22,104 nt of DNA, taken from NCBI GenBank assembly GCA_002383665.1, contig DFZI01000009.1:16544-38647 (forward strand), written 5' to 3'. The translations under genes and the position numbers were made by a program. Positions within the stretch are counted from its first letter, which is position 1, and each line of letters starts with the position of its first letter. Positions 16,295-22,104 of this stretch are shown here, one piece after another. The notes beneath the pieces are model-generated. The model was given only the letters and a program-made list of their open reading frames with translations, had not been told where the DNA came from and did not search any database. Source of the DNA: Dehalococcoidia bacterium UBA4060 (GTDB lineage Bacteria > Chloroflexota > Dehalococcoidia > GIF9 > UBA5629).

Positions 16295-17536
16295 TTATTT
16301 ACCCCATTCGGGCTTGGGATAGATAGGCTCATGTGTACGCACATCAAGAGGCCAAATCAACTCGACTTTCTGATTGATAATCTGCGTAGCATAGTTGTAC
16401 GGGGTGGGCAGACCTTTTGAATCAAATTTGAAATTACCCCCGATGCAACTTACCTCGTTACTCTTCAGCCAATCCCTGATCTTGGTATCATCCAAGCTTT
16501 TCGTTCCTTCAACACCCTTCTGGAGCACCTGCGTCCAGCAATACCCAAAAAGGAAGTAATCAGGAGCATTGGCAGCCCCTGGATGAGTATCGGTATACCA
16601 TTTATTCAACTCGGCAACGCCCGGGAAAGGCAATTTGTAGCTCATGCAGTTGCCTGAACATATGTAGTTACCATCAGATCCAAGCTGCTCCACCCAAGCC
16701 GTTGCAAGAGAGCCAATGGCCTGGAGGTAAAGTTTGGGATTATAATTCTGTGTCTTACAGGCCCTCACTGTGAGCACACCATCAGGCATCATGCCACCGG
16801 ATACGAAAATCTCCGCGTTAGCCGCCTTGGCTTTGGCCACGATTGAATCAGCGCTGGCCAGCGGCAGATCATATTTCTCATTGGTGAGCACCTCTATACC
16901 CAGTGACTTGTAACGTTCAGAAGCACCTTCCTGCACTGCCATGCCCACAGGAGTGTTCATATAGAACATAGCGACCGTCTTGGGGCGCTGGTCAGTTGGC
17001 ATTGTACCCAGCCAATTATATATCCCTTCGAACCACCACTGCCCCATCAGTGGAGGCGCGCCAAAGGAGTATGTATAGCCCTTAAGAAAAGAAGCCATAT
17101 GGCCACCCATTGATACATAAACTTTTTTGTACTGCTCGGCTACAGGCATCTGTGCCGCACAGGCAGTCCCCGGATAGCCACCGATTAGCAGATCAACTTT
17201 ATCAACTGTAATCAGCTTTTCCAAGAGTGTTACTGCGTTCTTGATATCACTTGCATCATCATAAATCGTCAGTTCCACCTGTCTGCCAAGCAGCCCACCA
17301 GCTGCGTTGGTTACCTCCACCCAGTGCTTGTAACCTTCATAAACAGGTTTTCCCGTATCGGCATAACCACCAGTCAGGGGTAATGTACCACCAATCCTGA
17401 TAGGTGTTTTAAGGGTTTCGGCTGTGGTTGCTGCGGGTGCCTGCTGCGCACAGCCAGCCAGCAATACAGAAAAAACAGCGATGATCGATAATATAAAGGC
17501 CAACCACTTGAATTTACCAAAAACGGAATGCTTCAT
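16295..17536 (-). CDS. livK: HAAT-family ABC transporter substrate-binding lipoprotein LivK-like
   Basis: Extracytoplasmic binding protein that captures the substrate and hands it to LivHM. The 413-aa precursor begins with a short basic stretch and a hydrophobic segment (about 11-26) ending in the lipobox LLAGC, with Cys29 as the predicted lipidated residue. A polar Ala/Thr linker follows. The mature part shows the Peripla_BP_6 pattern: IRIGGTLPLTGGYADTGKPV, GLLGRQVELTIYDD and DLLIGGYPG. The ATG at 17536 has a consensus AAGGAGG (17548-17542) 5 bases upstream, the strongest ribosome site in this operon, matching the need for excess binding protein. Annotation as branched-chain amino acid binding would be unsafe; this family also takes amides, urea and aromatic or other carboxylates. 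Lipid anchoring suits a monoderm but does not prove one. Confidence 0.94.
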   Translation of the reverse strand: MKHSVFGKFKWLAFILSIIAVFSVLLAGCAQQAPAATTAETLKTPIRIGGTLPLTGGYADTGKPVYEGYKHWVEVTNAAGGLLGRQVELTIYDDASDIKNAVTLLEKLITVDKVDLLIGGYPGTACAAQMPVAEQYKKVYVSMGGHMASFLKGYTYSFGAPPLMGQWWFEGIYNWLGTMPTDQRPKTVAMFYMNTPVGMAVQEGASERYKSLGIEVLTNEKYDLPLASADSIVAKAKAANAEIFVSGGMMPDGVLTVRACKTQNYNPKLYLQAIGSLATAWVEQLGSDGNYICSGNCMSYKLPFPGVAELNKWYTDTHPGAANAPDYFLFGYCWTQVLQKGVEGTKSLDDTKIRDWLKSNEVSCIGGNFKFDSKGLPTPYNYATQIINQKVELIWPLDVRTHEPIYPKPEWGK

Positions 17537-17674
17537 TAAAACCTCCTTAAAAAATTTGAAACCACAATCACGGTATGTTACGTGAATGTTATTTACATTA
17601 GAGACCGCATATTATTAAATTCACCTCCACTATATTTAGTCGACTGCCATTCAATACCTGACCGCACAACATCG
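17537..17674 (-). promoter_or_regulatory. livK upstream region
   Basis: This 138-base gap separates the GntR gene from livK, both read leftward. It has the livK ribosome site, a dyad AATGT-N5-ACATT (17585-17599), another TCACG-N8-CGTGA (17568-17585) and an isolated strong Shine-Dalgarno GGAGG (17628-17624) followed by a five-codon frame (17610-17593). No sigma70 promoter with good spacing is visible and the TACAATG half-site of the upstream operator does not recur. livK may be read through from the gntR promoter or from an unrecognised one. Confidence 0.4.
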
Positions 17675-18319
17675 TCATCGCAAATATACTTCCAGCAGCA
17701 TCCTCAGATGACGCTTAACGGCCATTGCCGCTCTGCGCTTATCCCTCCTTTTAACTGCTTCAAGAATTTGTACATGCTCTTCATGTATCTTAGGGAAATC
17801 GCCATCTCTAAAACCCCTTGCCATATTTATCACACGATCTTTATCCCGTACATTCTGTATCATAAAAATCAGCAATTTATTTCCGCAGGCGCTATACATC
17901 TCGTCATGAAACAGGTCATTCCAATGCCACATGGCCGATGCTGATTTTAAAGAATCTTTTTCATGGTCTAAATACTCGGTAGCCCTGCCGATTTGATCCT
18001 GTTTAATGCAAGTACAAGCCAGTTGCATTGCTCTTGTCTCGAGAATTTCCCTGACCTCAAAAATATCTTTAATATCATCCTTGGTATGATAGGCAACAAC
18101 GTAACCGGAAGAAGGACTTTTAACTACATAGCCCTTAACCTCAAGCTGATGAAGCGCTTCTCTCAATGGTGTACGACTTAACCTCAACCTTTCAGCCAGA
18201 TCCTGCTCGACCAACCTCTGGTCCGGCCTGAGTACACCGGTCGCAATAAAATGCTCCAGTTTTTCACGTGCCTGCACTCCCAGTCTCTTTCTGGGTTTGA
18301 TTATCTTTTCCGCCGGCAT
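17675..18319 (-). CDS. GntR family transcriptional regulator, FadR/FCD subfamily
   Basis: Ligand-responsive DNA-binding regulator. The N-terminal winged helix-turn-helix is clear: LGVQAREKLEHFIATGVLRPDQRLVEQDLAERLRLSRTPLREALHQLEVKGYV, with RTPLREAL as recognition helix. The rest is an all-helical FCD domain with the metal/ligand pattern (DLFHDEMYSACGN, EEHVQIL, VKRHL). The frame is open to 18397, with ATGs at 18370, 18358 and 18319. I prefer 18319 (214 aa, starting MPAEKIIKPRKR) because GGCAGGAAG lies directly upstream and because the predicted promoter would start transcription near 18362, leaving the 18358 ATG without a leader. It sits between a divergent BKACE-cyclase pair and the liv genes and most likely controls them and itself; the effector is unknown. 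Confidence 0.93.
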   Translation of the reverse strand: MPAEKIIKPRKRLGVQAREKLEHFIATGVLRPDQRLVEQDLAERLRLSRTPLREALHQLEVKGYVVKSPSSGYVVAYHTKDDIKDIFEVREILETRAMQLACTCIKQDQIGRATEYLDHEKDSLKSASAMWHWNDLFHDEMYSACGNKLLIFMIQNVRDKDRVINMARGFRDGDFPKIHEEHVQILEAVKRRDKRRAAMAVKRHLRMLLEVYLR

Positions 18320-18351
18320 TTCTTCCTGCCCCAAATCATCGGGGAAATCTA

Positions 18352-18380
18352 TTGACATTGTACACCACATAGTATACAAT
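18352..18380 (+). promoter_or_regulatory. Sigma70-type promoter for the BKACE-cyclase operon
   Basis: Perfect -35 TTGACA (18352-18357), 17-base spacer and TACAAT -10 (18375-18380, 5/6). Transcription would start near 18387, giving a leader of about 135 bases. No gene or clear riboswitch is seen in that leader (18398-18522). Confidence 0.7.
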
Positions 18381-18397
18381 GCACCATACAATGTCAA
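18369..18397 (-). promoter_or_regulatory. Sigma70-type promoter for the GntR gene
   Basis: On the minus strand a perfect -35 TTGACA (18397-18392), 17-base spacer and TACTAT -10 (18374-18369, 4/6). It overlaps the plus-strand promoter face to face, the two -10 boxes being adjacent (18369-18374 and 18375-18380). The start would be near 18362, about 43 bases before the preferred gntR ATG at 18319. Confidence 0.6.
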
Positions 18398-18522
18398 GAT
18401 GTAACAGTAAAATCTGCATCATAGTGGAGAGGTAGAAGCAAACAGCAAGCCATATCTTACTTACATTACAAAAATCAGGACTCATTTATTTTCTAACATC
18501 ATTTAAATTTTTGGAGGTTTTT

Positions 18523-19383
18523 ATGGAGAATAAGGTTATCATAACAGCCGCATTATCAGGTTCCTGGCCTTACAAACAGCAAAACAGCGCCGTGCCCTAC
18601 ACTCCTGCCGAATTTGCCGAGGAAGCCTATAAAGCTTACAAAGCCGGGGCAGCCATGGTACACATGCATGGGCGTGATCCCAAGACAGGTGTTCCCACGC
18701 CGGATGTTGCCATTGTTAGATCGATCTATGATGCCATTAAGCAACGTGTACCCGAGTTGATCATCAACGTAACTTCCGGTGTGGGTAATGCTTATGAAGA
18801 CAGGATGGCCCCCATCATCGAGCTTAAACCGGAGGTATCGTCCCTCAATACTAATACAATGAATTTCGCCATGGTCGACAGGAAGACGGGTAAAATAAAT
18901 GTAGACACTGTCTTCACCAATACCTTTACCATGCTCCAGGAATTCGGCAAAACAATGGAAGCTCAGGGCACCAAACCTGAGCCTGAGCTATATGATATAG
19001 GTGGATTGGACAACTGGTACATCATATCAAAACAGGGATTTTTTACTAAACCCTACAACTTTAATTTCGTGTGGGGCACGGCTGGCGGTTTCAGGTTCAG
19101 GCCTATAACTTTTGCAAGCCTTGTTGATATGTTGCCCGAGGGATCGACATTCACAACATGCGGAGTGGCTCGGGACCAGTCCCCGGCAGTAACACAGTCC
19201 TGTCTGATGGGCGGCCATATGCGGGTAGGGCTGGAAGATAACCTCCGTATCCCCAACGGAGAGCTGGCTAAAGGAAGCTGGGAACAGGTGGAATGGGCGG
19301 TCAGGATTGCATCATGCCTCGGACGCACACCGGCTACACCCGATGAAGCCAGGAAGATACTGGGCATAAAACCCCGAAAATAA
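18523..19383 (+). CDS. Beta-keto acid cleavage enzyme (BKACE, DUF849 family)
   Basis: BKACE enzymes are zinc-dependent TIM barrels that react a beta-keto acid with acetyl-CoA to give acetoacetate and the shortened acyl-CoA; the founding member Kce acts on 3-keto-5-aminohexanoate in lysine fermentation. The 286-aa product has the zinc pair H47-M-H49 in MVHMHGRDP, INVTSG (81-86), and R234/E238 in MRVGLEDN, whose Glu is the third zinc ligand. These match the known Kce catalytic set by pattern. The ATG at 18523 has GGAGG (18513-18517) 5 bases upstream; the frame's upstream TTG at 18511 lies within this ribosome site and is rejected. It is followed after 11 bases by a cyclase-family gene. BKACE subfamilies act on many substrates, and naming it Kce without lysine-fermentation neighbours would be unsafe. 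Confidence 0.93.
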   Translation: MENKVIITAALSGSWPYKQQNSAVPYTPAEFAEEAYKAYKAGAAMVHMHGRDPKTGVPTPDVAIVRSIYDAIKQRVPELIINVTSGVGNAYEDRMAPIIELKPEVSSLNTNTMNFAMVDRKTGKINVDTVFTNTFTMLQEFGKTMEAQGTKPEPELYDIGGLDNWYIISKQGFFTKPYNFNFVWGTAGGFRFRPITFASLVDMLPEGSTFTTCGVARDQSPAVTQSCLMGGHMRVGLEDNLRIPNGELAKGSWEQVEWAVRIASCLGRTPATPDEARKILGIKPRK

Positions 19384-19394
19384 GGAGGGCTGAG

Positions 19395-20153
19395 ATGACA
19401 AAGTTTTACGATTTAAGCGTTCCGACTGAAGACAGTCCGAGTGAGGCAATTCCGGTAAAAATACAGCATGAGGACCATCTACAGAGCTTGCCTGCCATGG
19501 AGATGTTCATGGGCGGGAAGAAGGATGACTGTCCTGACAAGCTCGGCTGGGCCAACGATTCCTGTAATCTCGGTACCCATGCCGGTACACATGTCGATGC
19601 ACCTTGGCACTATGCCCCTGTATCCGAAGGAAAGAAAGCACGCACCATCGAACAGATGCCGCTGGATTGGTTCTTTCATGATGGCGTGGTGCTCGATATG
19701 CGCTGGAAAGAACCCGCTTCAGGCGTAACGGTAGACGATGTCAAAAAGGCACTTGCCAAGATCAAGTATACCCTCAAGCCCTGGGATATCGTCATGATTC
19801 AAACAGGTGCTGATAAGCTATGGGGAAAGCCGGAATATTTTGATGCAGGTTGCGGCATGACCGAGGCTTCCACCTTATGGCTAATCGACCAGGGTTGCCG
19901 TGTGATGGGCATTGATGCCTGGGGATGGGACAGGCCTTTCTTCAAGATCAAGGAGGAGTTCCTCAAGACCGGCGATAGGAGCCTGCTCTGGACTGCGCAC
20001 AAGGCCGGTATTAAGAAAGAATACTGCCATATTGAAAAACTGGCCAACCTCGACACACTGCCCAAGCCGTTCGGCTTTAAAGTTGCCTGCTTCCCGGTCA
20101 AAATAACGGGCGGCAGCGCTGGATGGGCCAGGGTCGTGGCCATCGTGGACTAA
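19395..20153 (+). CDS. Cyclase family protein (putative metal-dependent hydrolase)
   Basis: Member of the cyclase/kynurenine-formamidase fold family (PF04199 type), which hydrolyses amides or lactam rings with a bound metal. Known members include kynurenine formamidase and isatin hydrolase. The 252-aa product has the diagnostic metal motif TH62AGTH66VD68AP70WH72, a conserved DIVMIQTG strand (131-138), MGIDAWGWDRPF (171-182) and the C-terminal HIEKLANLDTLPKPFGF with AGWARVVAI. The ATG at 19395 has GGAGGG about 5 bases upstream. It is surely co-transcribed with the BKACE gene. A plausible role is opening or deamidating a substrate so that a beta-keto acid becomes available to the BKACE, but the order of steps and the compound are not known. 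No signal peptide is seen, so it is cytosolic. Confidence 0.92.
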   Translation: MTKFYDLSVPTEDSPSEAIPVKIQHEDHLQSLPAMEMFMGGKKDDCPDKLGWANDSCNLGTHAGTHVDAPWHYAPVSEGKKARTIEQMPLDWFFHDGVVLDMRWKEPASGVTVDDVKKALAKIKYTLKPWDIVMIQTGADKLWGKPEYFDAGCGMTEASTLWLIDQGCRVMGIDAWGWDRPFFKIKEEFLKTGDRSLLWTAHKAGIKKEYCHIEKLANLDTLPKPFGFKVACFPVKITGGSAGWARVVAIVD

Positions 20154-20181
20154 AGACATAAATATAACCAATTGAAGCTTT

Positions 20182-20215
20182 AATAGCTATCCTGACGCCA
20201 TCCAGGGTGGCTATT
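20182..20215. terminator. Convergent hairpin between the cyclase gene and mutS
   Basis: AATAGC (20182-20187) pairs with GCTATT (20210-20215), and CCTG (20191-20194) with CAGG (20203-20206), giving an interrupted stem with an 8-base loop. The right arm contains the mutS stop codon (20211-20213). T-runs after the stem are weak on both strands, so it may be an inefficient bidirectional terminator. Confidence 0.4.
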
Positions 20216-22104
20216 TCCCTTCGGCTTTCTTCTTAAGCTCATAAAGTTTGTTAATAGCCTCAATGGGCGAGAGAGAATCAATATCCAGTGCTTTAAGCTC
20301 CTCCTCAACCTTCGATTCCATACCGAAAATCGATAGCTGCAAAGTTTGTTCGCCATTTTTCTTATAACCCGAGCCGCTCTTACTATGCGCCTGCTCCTGC
20401 TCCAGCGTCATTAAAATCTCTTCAGCTCTGTGAATCACAGCTTTAGGCAATCCTGCCAGCCTGGCTACATGTATGCCATAGCTTTTATCGGCACCACCTG
20501 GCACGACACGGCGCAGAAAAATAACCCTTCCCTCCTCCTCGGCCACAGCCATGTTGAAATTTTTCACCCTGGGTAACGAAGCTGCCAGCTCAATAAGCTC
20601 ATGGTAGTGCGTGGCAAAGAGTGTCCTGGCACGAAGACGGGCATTATTATGTATATACTCGATCACGGCCCAGGCAATGGAAAGGCCATCATAGGTGCTG
20701 GTGCCACGTCCCACCTCATCCAGTATCAACAGTGACCTCGATGTAGCGTTATTTAATATATTGGCCACCTCGATCATCTCAACCATGAAAGTGGACTGCC
20801 CGGCGGCGATATCCTCCTGAGCTCCGATGCGGGTAAAAATACGGTCGACAATTCCTATCTCTGCCTCGTCCGCCGGTACAAAGCTGCCTATCTGTGCCAG
20901 TAATACGATCAAGGCTACCTGCTTCAGATAGGTGGACTTTCCGGCCATATTGGGACCCGTCAATATAATCAATTGATTGTCTTTACAGGATAGGATAGTA
21001 TCATTGGGCGTGAAGCCCCCACTGCCCAGAGCTTGCTCGACAACCGGATGCCTGCCTCCCTTTATCACAATAGAATCCCCGTCATTCAATCTGGGCCTCA
21101 CATAGCCATAGCGCACAGCCATCTCAGCCAGAGCCGAAAATACATCGATCTCAGCCACGGCTGCAGCCGAAGCCAGTACAATCTCACCTGAGGCAGCAAC
21201 CTGAACACAAACCTGCATGAAAATAGACTTCTCCAACTCCACCATCCTGTCCTGAGCATTCAATATGAGGGACTCATACTCCTTTAACTGGGGCGTATAA
21301 AAGCGCTCGCCATTGGTCAGCGTCTGCCTCCTGATGTAGTCGGCGGGCACCGATCCCAGGTTTGCTCGTGAAACCTCGATGTAGTAGCCGAACACACGGT
21401 TATAGCCGAGCTTGAGCGACTTGATTCCGGTACGTTCCCTCTCCTGCTTCTCCAGACCCGCCAGGAACTGTCTGGCATCATGGGCCATAGAGCGTACTTT
21501 GTCCAACTCTTCGGAAAAACCTTCCCGTATCACACCTCCATGGTCGAAATTCGCCGCAGGCTGATCCACGATCGACCTGTCAATCAGCTCAACAATATCC
21601 GGGCAGGGCTTGAGCAGTGCTGTCAAATATGACAGCGCCTTATTGTCGGTTAATATGTCCCTGATCATTGATAGCTTCTGCAATGCTATTTTTAAAGATA
21701 CGAGATCCCTTGTGCTTGCCGTATTGCTCCTTACACGATTGATGATACGCTCCATATCTGGCATGTCGGATAACAACTCCATAACCGAGCACCGGGCGAG
21801 CGTATTGTGGAAGAACCAATCGACCGCATCCTGTCTCTTCCGTAACTCCTCAAGATCAAGCAGAGGCTGCCCCAGGTATTTTTTCAGCAGCCTTCCTCCC
21901 ATCGAGGTTCTGGTCATATCTATAGCACCCAGCAACGAACCTGCTGAAGTACCCCAGCGCAGACTATTGTAGAGCTCCAGATTGCGGATGGTATGAATAT
22001 CCAGTGTCATGAATGAGTCTATCGAATAAGTAGACAACCTCGTCAGCAAACCAAGAGCCGCCTTCTGGTTATCTCGCAGATACCCGATGATAGCCCCTGC
22101 CGCC
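20211..22104 (-). CDS. mutS: DNA mismatch repair protein MutS (5' part beyond window)
   Basis: MutS recognises mismatches and starts repair as an ATPase clamp. About 631 residues are visible and the frame stays open to the right edge, reading AAGAIIGYLRDNQKAALGLL before the first in-window start-like codon (TTG at 22049). The gene therefore continues outside, as expected for a protein of about 850-880 aa. The missing part includes the mismatch-reading Phe-X-Glu domain. Present are the connector end, the core/lever domain (GAIDMTRTSMGGRLLKKYL), a clamp segment, Walker A GPNMAGKST (about 20957-20931), Walker B LLILDEVGRGTSTYDG and TLFATHYHEL. The C-terminal end (SPIEAINKLYELKKKAEGK) is the usual MutS tail. 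It converges with the cyclase gene and is not linked by direction to the liv locus. Confidence 0.96.
   Translation of the reverse strand, partial: AAGAIIGYLRDNQKAALGLLTRLSTYSIDSFMTLDIHTIRNLELYNSLRWGTSAGSLLGAIDMTRTSMGGRLLKKYLGQPLLDLEELRKRQDAVDWFFHNTLARCSVMELLSDMPDMERIINRVRSNTASTRDLVSLKIALQKLSMIRDILTDNKALSYLTALLKPCPDIVELIDRSIVDQPAANFDHGGVIREGFSEELDKVRSMAHDARQFLAGLEKQERERTGIKSLKLGYNRVFGYYIEVSRANLGSVPADYIRRQTLTNGERFYTPQLKEYESLILNAQDRMVELEKSIFMQVCVQVAASGEIVLASAAAVAEIDVFSALAEMAVRYGYVRPRLNDGDSIVIKGGRHPVVEQALGSGGFTPNDTILSCKDNQLIILTGPNMAGKSTYLKQVALIVLLAQIGSFVPADEAEIGIVDRIFTRIGAQEDIAAGQSTFMVEMIEVANILNNATSRSLLILDEVGRGTSTYDGLSIAWAVIEYIHNNARLRARTLFATHYHELIELAASLPRVKNFNMAVAEEEGRVIFLRRVVPGGADKSYGIHVARLAGLPKAVIHRAEEILMTLEQEQAHSKSGSGYKKNGEQTLQLSIFGMESKVEEELKALDIDSLSPIEAINKLYELKKKAEGK

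Larger units (their letters stand above)
18352..18397. promoter_or_regulatory. Probable GntR operator: 11-bp inverted repeat with an extra half-site
   Basis: TTGACATTGTA (18352-18362) and TACAATGTCAA (18387-18397) form a perfect 11-bp inverted repeat around a 24-base centre. A third half-site TACAATG (18375-18381) makes a second, closer dyad with the left arm: 10-base arms with one mismatch around 6 bases (18356-18381). Half-sites of TTGTA/TACAA type are known for FadR/FCD GntR regulators. The repeat covers both divergent promoters, so binding would block both. Confidence 0.7.

Noticed and set aside
18398..18522. Possible riboswitch in the BKACE leader
   Set aside because: The leader is about 135 bases but I see no stable stem set or known aptamer core; only the ribosome site at its end is clear.
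18523..19383. Naming the DUF849 protein Kce (lysine fermentation)
   Set aside because: Catalytic motifs fit the whole BKACE family and no other lysine-fermentation gene is present, so a specific substrate is not supported.
22014..22049. MutS as a short 612-residue protein starting at TTG 22049
   Set aside because: The frame continues to the window edge with MutS-like sequence (AAGAIIGYLRDNQ), so this is an edge-truncated full-length gene rather than a short variant.
1..22104. CRISPR arrays, tRNA/rRNA genes, insertion sequences, phage or defence genes
   Set aside because: No regularly spaced repeats, cloverleaf-like GGTTCRA segments, transposase motifs or paired terminal repeats were noticed on reading both strands; nearly all space is taken by recognised genes.

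Overview
The window holds 18 complete protein-coding genes and one that runs off the right edge, packed tightly with many overlaps, at roughly 48% GC. No tRNA, rRNA, CRISPR array, insertion sequence or phage gene was seen. The gene content suggests an anaerobic bacterium with a monoderm-style fatty-acid kinase (FakA/FakB), a four-cysteine ribosomal protein L28, the ArgJ route to ornithine, and a beta-keto acid cleavage enzyme. My best guess is a Chloroflexota/Dehalococcoidia-like lineage. That is inference from general protein character, not from a database match, and a Firmicutes-like or candidate-phylum host is not excluded.

Region 1 (1-6026, minus strand): fakA, two degV-family (fakB-like) genes and recG are transcribed leftward in that order from a promoter just left of position 6000. 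The first three look like a complete fatty-acid kinase module (one kinase, two acyl carriers), with the recombination helicase RecG as the last gene. rpmB (L28) is divergent from fakA.

Region 2 (6027-12895): rpmB (plus) meets rpe (minus) tail to tail, and the two stop codons share the palindrome TTAA. rpe is the last gene of a minus-strand operon argJ-argB-argD-argG-argH-rpe. It makes N-acetylglutamate and ornithine through ArgJ, then phosphorylates and transaminates the acetylated intermediates (ArgB, ArgD), and performs the last two steps from citrulline to arginine (ArgG, ArgH). argC and argF are not in the window.

Region 3 (12896-20153): an accessory-looking uptake and catabolism locus. 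A GntR/FCD regulator is followed on the minus strand by a complete branched-chain-amino-acid/amide (HAAT) ABC importer in the order livK-livH-livM-livG-livF. Divergently, on the plus strand, lie a BKACE (DUF849) enzyme and a cyclase-family metal hydrolase. The divergent region carries two face-to-face sigma70-like promoters, each with a perfect TTGACA and a 17-bp spacer. They are embedded in an 11-bp perfect inverted repeat plus an extra half-site, which looks like the operator of the GntR protein. My reading is a regulated system that imports an unknown carboxylate or amide, hydrolyses it, and cleaves a beta-keto acid to CoA esters. The substrate is unknown. This is the most likely undescribed system in the window.

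Region 4 (20154-22104): mutS (minus) converges on the cyclase gene across a short gap with a hairpin that includes the mutS stop codon. The 5' part of mutS lies beyond the right edge.
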